Assembly: GCF_000418555.1 (NCBI RefSeq)
Contig: NZ_ATKM01000003.1
Location: 62,001-126,000, forward strand
Source of the DNA: Pseudomonas sp. P818
GTDB lineage: Bacteria; Pseudomonadota; Gammaproteobacteria; Pseudomonadales; Pseudomonadaceae
Length of the DNA stretch: 64,000 bases
Direction of reading: 5' to 3'
Below the pieces are notes generated by a model. It was not told the origin of the DNA, made no database searches, and worked only from the letters and a program-made list of their open reading frames with translations. The translations under genes and the position numbers were made by a program. This document shows, one piece after another, positions 20,680 through 30,119 of the stretch (positions are counted from its first letter, which is position 1; each line of letters opens with the position of its first letter).

Positions 20680-22061
20680 GACAGGCAGACCTCGCCCTCG
20701 ATAGCTTTCGGCCGCTGCAGGCGCGCGGTCTTCCACTGGAAACCCAGCACCAGGCCGGTAGCCGTCGCCGCCAGGCCGGCCGCCAGCCCCCACCAGACGC
20801 CCTGTGCGCCCCAGCCGAGGGCGAAGGCCAGCAGCCAGGCCAGCGGCGCGCCTACGCACCAGTAGCCGGTCAGGCCGATCACCAGCGTCGTGCGGCCGTC
20901 GTTGAGACCGCGAATCGCGCCCATGGCGATGCTTTGCAGGCCGTCGAACAGCTCGAACCAGGCGGCAATCGCCAGCAGGCTCACCGCCAGGGCGACGATA
21001 TCGGCGAACGCCGGGTCATGGCGGTCGAGGAACAGACCGATGATCCGCTCCGGCAGCAGCCAGAACAGCAGGGCGAACAACAGCATCAGCATGGCGCCCA
21101 GGCCCATGCCCAGGTGTCCGGCCAGGCGCGACAGGTGCAGGCGCTCGGCGCCATAGTGCAGGCCGACACGAAAGGTCACCGCATAGGACAGGCCCTGCGG
21201 CACGATGAAGGCCAGGGCAACCGTCTGCATGGCGATCTGGTGCGCCGCCAGCTGAACGCTGCCCAGCGCGCCCATGCACAGGGTGGCGAAGGTGAACAGC
21301 CCCTGTTCGGCTGCATAAGTGCCGCCGATGGGCAGGCCCAGACGCAGCAGTGCGCGCATTTCCGCCCGCTGCGGGCGACCCAGGCCACCCCGCAGCCGAT
21401 AACGCTGGTAGGTCGGCGAGATCAGGATATACAACGCCAGAGCCAGGGCCATGGCGCTACTGACCAGCGCGGTGGTCATGCCGATACCACTCAGGCCCAG
21501 GCTGGGCAGACCGAGCCAGCCCTCGATCAGCGCAAAGTTGATGACGAAGTTGGCGACCGTGCCGATGATGCTGATGGTCATCACCGGGCCGGGATGGCCG
21601 ATGGCGCTGGTGAAGCCGCGCAGCGCCATGAAACACAGGTAACCGGGCAGGGCCAGCGACAGCGGGCGCAGGAATGCCATGGCCTGGCTGGCCGCAGCCG
21701 GGTCCTGGCCCAGGTGCGGCAGCAGCGGGCCCAGGCCGTTGAGGCACAGGGCGCTGACCATCCCCAGCAGCATCGCCAGCCACAGGCCATTGCGCAGCAG
21801 ACGGGTGACGCCGCTCGGGTCACCAGCACCATGGCGAATGGCGACCAGGCTGCCTACCGCAGCGATCACTCCGGTGCAGAAGATAGAGAAGATGAAGTAG
21901 CAGGTAGCGCCCAGCGCGCCACCGGCCAGCTCCTGCGGGCCGAGCCTGGCCATCATCAGGGTGTCGGTAAAGATCATCAGCGCATGGGCCAACTGGGCGG
22001 AGATCAGCGGGCCGGCCAGGCGCAGCAGCGCGCCCAGCTCGTGACCAAGGGCATTGTTCAT
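20676..22061 (-). CDS. MATE family multidrug efflux protein (NorM-like)
   Basis: The product is 461 aa with about twelve hydrophobic helices, matching a NorM-type pump. Family markers are ISAQLAHALMIFTDTLMMARLG near the N-terminus and QGLFTFATLCMGALGSVQLAAHQIAMQTVALAFIVPQGLS in the second half. Such pumps expel drugs and cations using sodium or proton gradients. It is divergent from the LysR gene, so that regulator may control it. The last codons and the TAG stop run into a dispersed repeat, which sets the C-terminus. Confidence 0.88.
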   Translation of the reverse strand: MNNALGHELGALLRLAGPLISAQLAHALMIFTDTLMMARLGPQELAGGALGATCYFIFSIFCTGVIAAVGSLVAIRHGAGDPSGVTRLLRNGLWLAMLLGMVSALCLNGLGPLLPHLGQDPAAASQAMAFLRPLSLALPGYLCFMALRGFTSAIGHPGPVMTISIIGTVANFVINFALIEGWLGLPSLGLSGIGMTTALVSSAMALALALYILISPTYQRYRLRGGLGRPQRAEMRALLRLGLPIGGTYAAEQGLFTFATLCMGALGSVQLAAHQIAMQTVALAFIVPQGLSYAVTFRVGLHYGAERLHLSRLAGHLGMGLGAMLMLLFALLFWLLPERIIGLFLDRHDPAFADIVALAVSLLAIAAWFELFDGLQSIAMGAIRGLNDGRTTLVIGLTGYWCVGAPLAWLLAFALGWGAQGVWWGLAAGLAATATGLVLGFQWKTARLQRPKAIEGEVCLS

Positions 22062-22200
22062 GATGAGTAAAACTTCGGCAGGATAGACGTCCCCTGGCTG
22101 TCGGGGAGTGCGTAATGGCGGCTATTCTCTGGTTCGAGCCGAATATTCACAAAAGGAAAAAAGCCATGCCAGGTATGACTGAAACTCATGGTTGGATGCC

Positions 22201-23121
22201 ATGAATCGCCGCCTGCCACCGTTGTATGCGCTGCGCGCCTTCGAGGCTGCGGCCCGCCACGCATCCTTCACTCGAGCCGCCGAAGAGCTGGCGATCACCC
22301 AGAGTGCGGTGAGCCGGCATATCCGCACGCTGGAGGACTACTTCGGCTGCCGCCTGTTCGAGCGACGTGGCCGCGTTCTGCACCTGACCGATCCGGCGCG
22401 TGCGCTGCTGCCGGGGCTGAGCGAGGGCTTCGACGCCCTGGAGCGGGCCAGTGCGGCGCTGCGCGCCGACGATCAGGTGCTGCGTCTGAAGGCGCCCTCG
22501 ACCCTGACCATGCGCTGGCTGCTGGCGCGCCTGTCGCACTTTCGCCTGGCCAACCCGGACAGCGAAGTGCAGCTGACCAGCGCCTGGATGGATGTCGACA
22601 AGGTGGACTTTCGCCATGAGCCCTTCGACTGCGCGGTGCTGCTGTCCGACGGCCATTTTCCTGAGGAGTGGGAAAGCGTGCTGCTGTTCGAGGAATGGCT
22701 GACTCCGGTGTGCGCAGCTGTCGATACCGAAGCCGGACCCTGGTCGCTGGAGCGTCTGCAGGCCGCCGAGCAACTGCACCCGACGCCGGATCGCCGCGAC
22801 TGGCGGCGCTGGTTGCAGGTCACCGGCCTGGCTGAGCAGGTGCCGCTGAAGACCGGTCAGCTGTTCGACATGCTCGAGCTGGGCATCGTCGCGGCAGCAC
22901 GGGGTTATGGCGTGTCCATCGGCGACCTGCTGATGGTGGCGGAGGATGTCAATGCCGGCCGACTCGGTCTGCCCTGGCCAACGGCGGTATTCAGCGGCGA
23001 CAGCTACTACCTGGTGTGGCCGCGCGGCCATCGGGCGCAGGCGCGTCTGCAGCGGTTGCGTGACTACCTGCTGGCGGAGGTGGCGGCGATGCAGCTACCG
23101 CGAGTGGCGCGCGTGTCGTGA
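22201..23121 (+). CDS. LysR family transcriptional regulator (GcvA-like)
   Basis: The ATG at 22201 gives 306 aa; a TTG three codons upstream is also in frame. Residues 4-64 are the LysR winged helix (LYALRAFEAAARHASFTRAAEELAITQSAVSRHIRTLEDYFGCRLFER), very close to the GcvA/AmpR type. The rest is a periplasmic-binding-like effector domain. It is divergent from the MATE gene with a 139-bp intergenic region, so control of efflux is a reasonable inference, but the effector is unknown. Confidence 0.88.
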   Translation: MNRRLPPLYALRAFEAAARHASFTRAAEELAITQSAVSRHIRTLEDYFGCRLFERRGRVLHLTDPARALLPGLSEGFDALERASAALRADDQVLRLKAPSTLTMRWLLARLSHFRLANPDSEVQLTSAWMDVDKVDFRHEPFDCAVLLSDGHFPEEWESVLLFEEWLTPVCAAVDTEAGPWSLERLQAAEQLHPTPDRRDWRRWLQVTGLAEQVPLKTGQLFDMLELGIVAAARGYGVSIGDLLMVAEDVNAGRLGLPWPTAVFSGDSYYLVWPRGHRAQARLQRLRDYLLAEVAAMQLPRVARVS

Positions 23122-23294
23122 AGAGAGGCGTGGTAGCGATCACTGATAACAAATGATGGCCATTCGGCATCTGCTTGTTGACCAAGCTTCATTGTCAAGT
23201 ATCCTTTCGCACTACGACTAAAGTCGTACGACGACGTTCTTTAACTCCTTTTTCGTTGACCTGCCGTAGTGGCGCCGGGTCCTGAGAGCACAGC

Positions 23295-25337
23295 ATGAAC
23301 CCTTCTCGTTCCCGTATTGCCCTGCAGCTGGCCGTCGCCCTGGCGTTGGTGCTGGTATTGCTGATCAGCATCAGCACCCTGTTCGCCCTGCGCTCGCTGA
23401 ACAGCGCCAACCTGGTGACCCGCGCCGAACACCTCGGTAGTGAGGCGCGCCTGCTGGCCGACCAGTTGGCGACCTTCCATGGCAGCCTGCGTGACAGCAC
23501 GCAACGCCTGGCCGGGCTGTTCGAACAGCGCTTCGCCAGTGGCTTGCAGGTGCGCAACGAGGAACGCATAACGGTTGGCAGCCTGCAGACCCCGGCGCTC
23601 TATCTCGGGGCCACCCAGCTCAACAACGACTTCAGCGAAGTCGACGACTTCACCCGCATGACGGCAGGCGTCGCCACGGTATTCGTGCGCGACGGCGACG
23701 AGTTCGTGCGCATCACCACCTCGCTGACCAAGCAGGACGGTACACGTGCGTTGGGTACCGTGCTCGATCATCAGCATCCGGCCTATCAGAAACTCCTGGC
23801 TGGCCAGGGCTATGTCGGCCGTGCGCTGCTGTTCGATCGCTACTACATGACCCAGTACACCCCGGTGCGAGATAACGGCGGACGGGTGATCGCGGTGCTG
23901 TTCGTCGGCTTCGACTACACAGATGCGCAGAACCTGCACGTGCGTTGGGTAAAACTCCTGGCTGGCCAGGGCTATGTCGGCCGAGTACACCCCGGTGCGA
24001 GACAGATGCGTAATCTCACCGATTTCCGTATTGGCAGCACCGGCTCGCTGGCATTGCTCGACGAACAGGGCAAGTGGCTCGTGGCTCCGGCTGGCGCCAC
24101 GGCCATGAGCGCTTTGCCCGAGTCGCTCGGCGAACTGATTGCCAGCCCTGGCAAGGGTGGTTTCTGGAGCGATGGTCGCGACGAGTTCTATAGCGTTGCC
24201 ATGCCGTTTGCCGGCGGGCCCTGGACGGTGCTGGCAAGCATGCCGCGTGAAGAAATCCAGGCGGTGACCTGGCGCGTCGGTACTCAGCTGGCTATCGGCA
24301 GCGCGTTGACCTTGCTGCTGGCGGTGATCGCCGTGGTCTGGCTGCTGCGGCGCAAGCTGCGTCCGCTGGGTGATCTGGTGCAGCAGGCGCAGGCGCTGGG
24401 CGCGGGGCATCTCGGCGCACGCATGGCGCAGTCCAGCGACGATGAAATCGGTGAGCTGGCGCGCAGCTTCAACCGCATGGGCGAGGCTCTGGCGAGCATG
24501 GTGGCGGGCATTCGCAGCGCCGCGCAGGATGTCAGTGCGCGCTCGCAGGCCATGTCCGCGCTGTCGCGAGACGCCTACCAGGGCATCGATCAACAGTCCG
24601 GCGAGATCACCAGCATGGCCGGCGCTGTGGAAGAGTTCAGCGCCACTTCGCAGAACATCGCCGACAACATGCGCAGCACCGAGCGCCTAGCCAGTGACAA
24701 CGCCCAGCAGACCCGTATCGGTCGCACCTCGATGGATCAGGCCTCAGAGGCGCTGGTGCAGATTGCCGAGGCACTGGAGCAGACCTCGACCGTGATCAAC
24801 AGCCTCGGCCAGCGTTCCCAGGAAATCGGCGGCATCGTCAGTGTGATTACCGCGATTGCCGATCAGACCAACCTGCTGGCGCTCAATGCAGCCATCGAAG
24901 CGGCGCGCGCCGGTGAGCAGGGCCGCGGTTTCGCCGTGGTCGCCGACGAGGTGCGCAACCTTGCCGGGCGTACCCGCGAGGCGACCAACGAAATTTCGAC
25001 GATGATCGGCAGCATCCAGAGTGAAACCAACAGCGCCATCGCCACCATGGAGCAGGGCCGTCAACTGATGCAGGATGGTTTGGAGCGCAACGCCAAGGTG
25101 GCCGCGGCTCTGGCGCAGATCAGCGAGCAGAGCGAGGCAGCGGGCGAGCAGTTCGCTGCGATCACCACCGCCACCAGTGAGCAGAGCAGCACCGCGACCG
25201 TGCTCAGCTCCAATCTGCAGAGCATCGCCCAGGCCAACGGCGAGCAGCGCGAAGTGGTGGCCAATCTGGCCGAGACCGCACGCGAGCTGGACCGTCTTGC
25301 TGTTCAGTTGCGTCAGGAAGTCGAGCGTTTCCGCTGA
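23295..25337 (+). CDS. Methyl-accepting chemotaxis protein with internal mosaic duplication
   Basis: The product is 680 aa. TM1 is at about 8-32, the periplasmic sensory part spans about 33-330 and contains a Cache_3/Cache_2-like fold ([21 protein letters not shown]), TM2 lies at about 335-353, a HAMP domain follows ([21 protein letters not shown]), and the signalling hairpin includes [32 protein letters not shown]. No C-terminal CheR-binding pentapeptide is seen. Residues 220-239 (bases 23952-24010) are a chimera of three upstream fragments joined in order and in frame, so the ligand domain carries an insertion. Ligand unknown. Confidence 0.88.
   Translation: MNPSRSRIALQLAVALALVLVLLISISTLFALRSLNSANLVTRAEHLGSEARLLADQLATFHGSLRDSTQRLAGLFEQRFASGLQVRNEERITVGSLQTPALYLGATQLNNDFSEVDDFTRMTAGVATVFVRDGDEFVRITTSLTKQDGTRALGTVLDHQHPAYQKLLAGQGYVGRALLFDRYYMTQYTPVRDNGGRVIAVLFVGFDYTDAQNLHVRWVKLLAGQGYVGRVHPGARQMRNLTDFRIGSTGSLALLDEQGKWLVAPAGATAMSALPESLGELIASPGKGGFWSDGRDEFYSVAMPFAGGPWTVLASMPREEIQAVTWRVGTQLAIGSALTLLLAVIAVVWLLRRKLRPLGDLVQQAQALGAGHLGARMAQSSDDEIGELARSFNRMGEALASMVAGIRSAAQDVSARSQAMSALSRDAYQGIDQQSGEITSMAGAVEEFSATSQNIADNMRSTERLASDNAQQTRIGRTSMDQASEALVQIAEALEQTSTVINSLGQRSQEIGGIVSVITAIADQTNLLALNAAIEAARAGEQGRGFAVVADEVRNLAGRTREATNEISTMIGSIQSETNSAIATMEQGRQLMQDGLERNAKVAAALAQISEQSEAAGEQFAAITTATSEQSSTATVLSSNLQSIAQANGEQREVVANLAETARELDRLAVQLRQEVERFR
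23952..24010. repeat. Mosaic copy of three upstream fragments inside the MCP gene
   Basis: Bases 23952-23983 repeat 23790-23821 exactly (32 bp), 23984-24002 repeat 23854-23872 exactly (19 bp), and 24002-24010 repeat 23919-23927 (9 bp). The pieces are in original order with the intervening bases missing. Confidence 0.95.
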
Positions 25338-25338
25338 C

Positions 25339-26832
25339 TTATCCCGCGGCGGGGCGATACTGCAGCGCCTCAGCCAGATGCTCGCGGCTGATCGCCGCTT
25401 GCTCTGCCAGATCGGCCAGTGTGCGCGCCACCTTGAGCACGCGGTGCGCGGCGCGTAGTGACAGGCCCAGGCGTTCGCAGGCGTTTTCCAGCCATTGGCG
25501 ATCGGTGCTGCTCAAGGGGCAGTGCTGACGCAGGCCGGGTAGGTCGAGAAAGGCGTTGGCCACGCCCTGGCGGCGCATTTGCCGCTGGCGGGCAGCCGCT
25601 ACCTTGGCCGCCGCCTGAGCGGTGCTTTCACCTTCTTGAAGAGGAGCGTCCAGTGCGGTGCTTTCGCGGGCGACCGTCAGGTGCAGGTCGATGCGGTCGA
25701 GCAATGGTCCGGACAGCTTGGCGCGGTAGCGCTGGATCTGCTCCGGGGTGCAGCGGCAGCGGTTGCTCGGGTCGCCGAGATAGCCGCAGGGGCAGGGGTT
25801 CATCGCCGCGACCAGCTGGAAGCGCGCGGGAAATCGTACCTTGTCGCGCGCCCGGGCAATGACGATATGGCCACTCTCCAGCGGTTCGCGCAGCACCTCC
25901 AGCACCTTTCTGTCGAACTCCGGCAGCTCGTCCAGGAACAGCACGCCCTGGTGCGCCAGAGTGATTTCTCCGGGCTGCGGGCGACTGCCGCCGCCGACCA
26001 GCGCCGGGCCGGAAGCGCTATGGTGCGGAGTACGGAAGGGTCTCTGCGGCCAGTGCTGCAGCGGCGTATGGCTGGCCACCGAATGGATCGCGGCGACCTG
26101 CAGTGCCTCGCTTTCGTCCAGCGGTGGCAGCAGACCGGGCAGGCGGCTGGCCAGCAGCGTCTTGCCGGTACCGGGCGGACCGCTGAGCAGCAAGTTGTGC
26201 GACCCGGCCGCGGCCACCAGCAGGGCGCGCTTGGCGGCCAACTGGCCCTGGACTTCGGCCAGGTCCGGGTAAGGCAGGCTCTGTCTGAGCAATCCCTGTG
26301 CGGCATAGGGCTCGAGTGGCGCGCTGCCATTGAGGTGGGCGGCGATCTGCAGCAGATGCTCCACGGCGATGACCTTCAGTCCGGAAGCGAGGCTGGCTTC
26401 CTCGGCATTGGCTTGCGGCACCAACAGGGTGCGTCCGGCTTGTCGCGCTGCCAATGCGGCCGGCAATACGCCCTGTACCGGACGTACCGCGCCGGAAAGC
26501 GCCAGCTCGCCCAGACATTCGTATTCGTCGAGCGACTCAGCCGGCACCTGGCCGCTGGCAGCGAGAATGCCCAGGGCGATGGCGAGATCGAAGCGGCCGC
26601 CGTCCTTCGGCAGGTCGGCAGGCGCCAGATTCAGGGTGATGCGCTTGCTCGGAAACTCGAACGCGGCATTGAGGATGGCGCTGCGCACGCGGTCCTTGCT
26701 TTCCTTGACCGCGGTCTCCGGCAGACCTACCAGCGTGAGGGAAGGCAGGCCGTTGGCCAGGTGCGCTTCGACGGTGACGGCCGGTGCTTCGACGCCGACC
26801 TGGGCGCGGCTGTGGACGATGGCCAGGGACAT
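25339..26832 (-). CDS. comM: ComM/YifB magnesium-chelatase-like AAA+ ATPase
   Basis: The 497-aa product matches the YifB/ComM family: an N-terminal Lon-type domain (SLAIVHSRAQVGVEAPAVTVEAHLANGLPSLTLVGLPETAVKE), a Walker A GPPGTGKT in the middle, Walker B VLFLDELPEF, and the C-terminal NPCPCGYLGD with RYRAKLSGPLLDRIDLH. ComM is a hexameric helicase that promotes branch migration during natural transformation. It is tail-to-tail with the MCP, one base apart, and stands head-to-tail with ubiK. Confidence 0.93.
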   Translation of the reverse strand: MSLAIVHSRAQVGVEAPAVTVEAHLANGLPSLTLVGLPETAVKESKDRVRSAILNAAFEFPSKRITLNLAPADLPKDGGRFDLAIALGILAASGQVPAESLDEYECLGELALSGAVRPVQGVLPAALAARQAGRTLLVPQANAEEASLASGLKVIAVEHLLQIAAHLNGSAPLEPYAAQGLLRQSLPYPDLAEVQGQLAAKRALLVAAAGSHNLLLSGPPGTGKTLLASRLPGLLPPLDESEALQVAAIHSVASHTPLQHWPQRPFRTPHHSASGPALVGGGSRPQPGEITLAHQGVLFLDELPEFDRKVLEVLREPLESGHIVIARARDKVRFPARFQLVAAMNPCPCGYLGDPSNRCRCTPEQIQRYRAKLSGPLLDRIDLHLTVARESTALDAPLQEGESTAQAAAKVAAARQRQMRRQGVANAFLDLPGLRQHCPLSSTDRQWLENACERLGLSLRAAHRVLKVARTLADLAEQAAISREHLAEALQYRPAAG

Positions 26833-26864
26833 GATCGCTCCTTGATCAGGTGGGGTGCAGTGCC

Positions 26865-26917
26865 TGTAGGAGCGGCTTCAGCCGCGAAGCCTGTTCGCGG
26901 CTGAAGCCGCTCCTACA
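26865..26917. repeat. Inverted REP pair (TGTAGGAGCGGCTTCAGCCGCGA)
   Basis: TGTAGGAGCGGCTTCAGCCGCGA and its complement are separated by about seven bases, between comM and ubiK. It forms a long hairpin inside a same-strand gene pair. Confidence 0.9.
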
Positions 26918-26925
26918 ACATAACC

Positions 26926-27183
26926 TTAGTCTGCGGCAGTGAGCTTGGCTTCCAGCTCCGCGACCTTGGCCTCCAATGCTTCGAGACGGGCGCGGGTTCG
27001 GGCCAGCACCACCATCTGGCTGTCGAACTCTTCGCGACTGACCAGCTCCAGCTTGCTGAAACCACTTTGCAGCAGGGCTTTGAACTGGGCTTCCAGTTCT
27101 GCGCGCGGCAACGGGCTGTCGCCGCTGAACAGGCGCGAGGCGTGGCTACTGAGGGTGTCGAGCAGGGCTTTCGGCGGCAGCAT
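26926..27183 (-). CDS. ubiK: Ubiquinone biosynthesis accessory factor UbiK
   Basis: The 85-aa product (start ATG at 27183, MLPPKALLDTL) shows a membrane-touching N-terminal helix and a C-terminal coiled coil (ARLEALEAKVAELEAKL), the BMFP/UbiK architecture. UbiK helps assemble the soluble Ubi complex for ubiquinone synthesis. The frame continues upstream without family features, so the ATG at 27183 is used. It is divergent from glnK across a 409-bp region with nitrogen-control sites. Confidence 0.88.
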   Translation of the reverse strand: MLPPKALLDTLSSHASRLFSGDSPLPRAELEAQFKALLQSGFSKLELVSREEFDSQMVVLARTRARLEALEAKVAELEAKLTAAD

Positions 27184-27240
27184 GATGAGGTTCCGTAAAC
27201 AGACGGTCGGCAGTGTAGCACGCGACTGGAGACGGGACCT

Positions 27241-27259
27241 TCGTGCATGGGTTGCACGA
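27241..27259. promoter_or_regulatory. TCGTGCA-N5-TGCACGA palindrome, ubiK-glnK region
   Basis: Perfect 7-bp arms around TGGGT. The half-site order is opposite to the NtrC consensus, so it may be another regulator's operator or part of a tandem NtrC array with the next site. Confidence 0.35.
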
Positions 27260-27285
27260 TTTTTGAGCACGTGGTGATGCGGCTG

Positions 27286-27301
27286 TGCACCAATATTGTG
27301 C
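27286..27301 (+). promoter_or_regulatory. Candidate NtrC-binding site upstream of glnK
   Basis: TGCACCAATATTGTGC is a near-palindrome fitting TGCACC-N5-GGTGCA with one mismatch. It lies about 110 bp upstream of the inferred sigma-54 start, the usual NtrC enhancer distance. Confidence 0.6.
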
Positions 27302-27377
27302 GGAGGATTTCGTCTGGATCGGCGGGCGACGCTCCATTCGCCGGTAAAAGCCTGAAAGATGGCGCTTTCACAGGAGC

Positions 27378-27394
27378 TGGCAAGCTTTCTGCTT
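27378..27394 (+). promoter_or_regulatory. Sigma-54 promoter of glnK
   Basis: TGGCAAGCTTTCTGCTT has GG at -24 and GC at -12 with the required 11-base spacing (consensus TGGCAC-N5-TTGCW). Transcription would start near 27404, giving a leader of about 190 nt before glnK. Confidence 0.65.
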
Positions 27395-27541
27395 AGACCC
27401 CAGCGACGCATGCACCGAAGCAGTACCGGTGTGGCAGGCGAAGCGGGGGAGTGTTTCGTCGGGAGCGGTTGGTGGGTATCGGCCAGACCAGGCTGGAACG
27501 GTCGATGCATTACAAAAGCCAGACACTGCGCTTAGACTTGA

Positions 27542-27931
<390 letters not shown>

Positions 27932-27966
27932 ACCGCCTCCGAACCCCACGCCCCAGGAGTAGACCC

Positions 27967-28011
27967 ATGACTCTGCGAACTTTCGCAGGGCTAGGAGCCC
28001 TTTTGTCCTCG
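27967..28011 (+). pseudogene. amtB: 5' remnant of an amtB gene
   Basis: Directly after glnK, at CCAGGAGTAGACCC plus ATG, the frame reads MTLRTFAGLGALLS. From memory, pseudomonad AmtB proteins begin almost identically (MTLRKFAGLGALLS). After 15 codons the resemblance stops and no transporter helices follow; the small frame closes at 28155. The intact amt gene at 28265 belongs to another subtype with a different N-terminus. This looks like the stump of an amtB1 from a glnK-amtB1-amtB2 arrangement known in P. stutzeri. The comparison is from memory and should be checked. Confidence 0.5.
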
Positions 28012-28200
28012 AATTCTGGCCATGCGCTGTTTTCGGGGGCGAATGCCGGAGTTGGCGATACCTGCGCCGCTCTGCTGTGCCAGACCCTCTTCAGGTCTCG
28101 CGCTCGCCTAGTGATGGGAATGCCTGGTCGCCTCGCGGCACAGGGGTTCCGGTGATCCAGAACGAGCGTGGCAACGACCTGTAAAGCATGCGGAACGCGT
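28012..28200. other. Structured non-coding stretch between amtB remnant and amtB
   Basis: No credible coding is visible in the bases between the remnant and the amtB leader. Inverted repeats occur: AGACC...GGTCT near 28083-28099, and CTGTGCC (28076) with GGCACAG (28137). It could be a dispersed repeat or the scar of the deletion. Confidence 0.4.
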
Positions 28201-28264
28201 CCGGCGCCAACCTGGACGTTTCAACCGAACAGCGCACAACGAAAGCGCCGGCAAGAGGTGAAAA

Positions 28265-29518
28265 ATGGATAACACAGCATTGACTGCATTGCAGTACGGC
28301 TTCGATACCTTCTACTTTCTGATCTGTGGTGCCCTGGTGATGTGGATGGCAGCGGGCTTCGCCATGCTCGAGTCCGGCCTGGTGCGCGCCAAGAACACCA
28401 CCGAGATCCTGACCAAGAACGTCGCACTGTACGCCGTGGCCAGTGTCATGTACCTGGTGATCGGCTACCACATCATGTACTCCAGCCCGGAAGGCGGCAT
28501 CCTGCCGAGCCTGGGCTTCCTGATCGGTGACGAGAACACTGCCGAAGCCGTGCTGGCCGGTGGCGACGACGCGCCTTACTACTCGGCTCGTTCGGACTTC
28601 TTCTTCCAGGTGGTATTCGCAGCAACCTGCATGTCGATCGTTTCCGGTGCCGTTGCCGAGCGCATGAAGCTGTGGGCCTTCCTGGCCTTCGCCGTAGTCA
28701 TGACCGGCTTCATCTACCCGGTTCAGGGTTTCTGGAAATGGGGCTCGGGCTTCCTCAACGAAGCGGGCTTCCTCGACTTCGCCGGTTCGGGTGTCGTGCA
28801 CATGGCTGGTGCCTCTGCCGCTCTGGCTGGTGTCCTGCTGCTCGGTGCACGTAAGGGCAAGTACGGTGCCAATGGCCAGGTCAACGCCATTCCCGGCGCC
28901 AACCTGCCGCTGGCAACGCTCGGTACCTTCATCCTGTGGATGGGCTGGTTCGGTTTCAACGGTGGTTCGCAGCTGAAGATGAGCACCATCGAAGACGCCA
29001 ACGCCGTCGCTCAGGTGTTCACCAATACCAACATGGCTGCCGCCGGTGGTCTGATCGCTGCGCTGATCGTGGCCCGCATCCTGTTCGGCAAGGCTGACCT
29101 GACCATGGCGCTCAACGGTGCTCTGGCTGGTCTGGTGGCTATCACCGCCGAACCGCTGACCCCGAGCCCCCTGCAGGCGACCCTGATCGGTGGCGTGGGC
29201 GGCGTGCTGGTGGTGTTCTCGATTCTGGGTCTGGACAAGCTGAAGATCGACGATCCGGTCGGTGCCATCTCCGTACACGGCGTGGTCGGTATCTGGGGCC
29301 TGCTGGCTGTGTGCCTGACCAATGGTGACGCTTCGCTGGGCGCTCAGCTGCTGGGTATCGCCAGCATCTTCGCCTGGGTCTTCGTCGCCAGCCTGATCGT
29401 GTGGAGCATCATCAAGGCGGTGATCGGCCTGCGCGTCAGCGAAGAAGAGGAATACGAGGGTGTGGATATCGCCGAGTGCGGTATGGAAGCCTACCCGGAG
29501 TTCACCGGCAAGAAGTAA
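28265..29518 (+). CDS. amtB: Ammonium transporter, Amt/MEP/Rh family
   Basis: The 417-aa product has about eleven hydrophobic helices and no cleavable signal peptide. Conserved Amt features include DFAGSGVVHMAGASAALAG with the first pore histidine, FILWMGWFGFNGGSQL, and DDPVGAISVHGVVGIWGLLAV with the second pore histidine. It moves ammonium across the inner membrane and is gated by GlnK. A GAGGTG site precedes the start, and a strong terminator follows. It is a different Amt clade from the one suggested by the stump at 27967, with an acidic tail EEEEYEGVDIAECGMEAYPEF. Confidence 0.93.
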   Translation: MDNTALTALQYGFDTFYFLICGALVMWMAAGFAMLESGLVRAKNTTEILTKNVALYAVASVMYLVIGYHIMYSSPEGGILPSLGFLIGDENTAEAVLAGGDDAPYYSARSDFFFQVVFAATCMSIVSGAVAERMKLWAFLAFAVVMTGFIYPVQGFWKWGSGFLNEAGFLDFAGSGVVHMAGASAALAGVLLLGARKGKYGANGQVNAIPGANLPLATLGTFILWMGWFGFNGGSQLKMSTIEDANAVAQVFTNTNMAAAGGLIAALIVARILFGKADLTMALNGALAGLVAITAEPLTPSPLQATLIGGVGGVLVVFSILGLDKLKIDDPVGAISVHGVVGIWGLLAVCLTNGDASLGAQLLGIASIFAWVFVASLIVWSIIKAVIGLRVSEEEEYEGVDIAECGMEAYPEFTGKK

Positions 29519-29532
29519 GCTTCGCCGGAATG

Positions 29533-29564
29533 ACAAGGGCGCCTTTTGGCGCCCTTTGTTTTTT
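29533..29564 (+). terminator. Rho-independent terminator after amtB
   Basis: ACAAGGGCGCC / GGCGCCCTTTGT stem followed by TTTTTT. Confidence 0.95.
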
Positions 29565-29616
29565 CTGACAGCACGCTAGAATGCGCGCGCTGGAGCCATC
29601 GAGAGTGAGAAACGGC

Positions 29617-30042
29617 ATGTGGCAGCAACGCATCATCAGCCTGCGTCCGCGTGAGCGTGGCTTTCATCTGGTGACCGAAGAGGTGCTGGAGAAATTGCCG
29701 GAACTGGCGCAGATCCGCATGGGTCTGTTGCATCTGTGGCTGCAGCACACCTCGGCATCGCTGACGGTGAACGAGAACGCCGACCCCGCGGTTCGTCGCG
29801 ATTTCGAGCGTTTTTTCAACCGTCTGGTGCCTCAGGGGGAGGCGGGCTACGAACACGATTACGAAGGGCCGGATGATCTGCCGGCGCACTTCAAGGGCAG
29901 TTTGTTGGGCTTTCAACTGCAGCTGCCGATACAGGATGGACGCTTGGCGTTGGGCACCTGGCAGGGGATCTACCTGGGCGAGCATCGCGATCATGGCGGT
30001 GCTCGGCGAGTGGTGGCGACCCTGCACGGCGAGGTGATTTGA
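29617..30042 (+). CDS. YjbQ family secondary thiamine-phosphate synthase-like protein
   Basis: The ATG at 29617 ([19 protein letters not shown]) gives 141 aa; an upstream frame to 29581 lacks homology. UPF0047/YjbQ features are the [27 protein letters not shown] block with metal-ligand histidines, and the C-terminal [24 protein letters not shown]. Some homologues have weak thiamine-phosphate synthase activity; the native role is unclear. The gene sits just upstream of sutA in the same direction. Confidence 0.88.
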   Translation: MWQQRIISLRPRERGFHLVTEEVLEKLPELAQIRMGLLHLWLQHTSASLTVNENADPAVRRDFERFFNRLVPQGEAGYEHDYEGPDDLPAHFKGSLLGFQLQLPIQDGRLALGTWQGIYLGEHRDHGGARRVVATLHGEVI

Positions 30043-30119
30043 ATTTTTTCCGGTCGTACGGTGCACATCGTGCGGCTGGGCTATAACTAACCTGCTTTTC
30101 GCAAGTCATGAGGTTGAAC

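Noticed and set aside
28091..29536. 481-codon minus-strand frame opposite amtB
   Set aside because: No family features, rich in His/Gln/Thr; mirrors the codon pattern of amtB.
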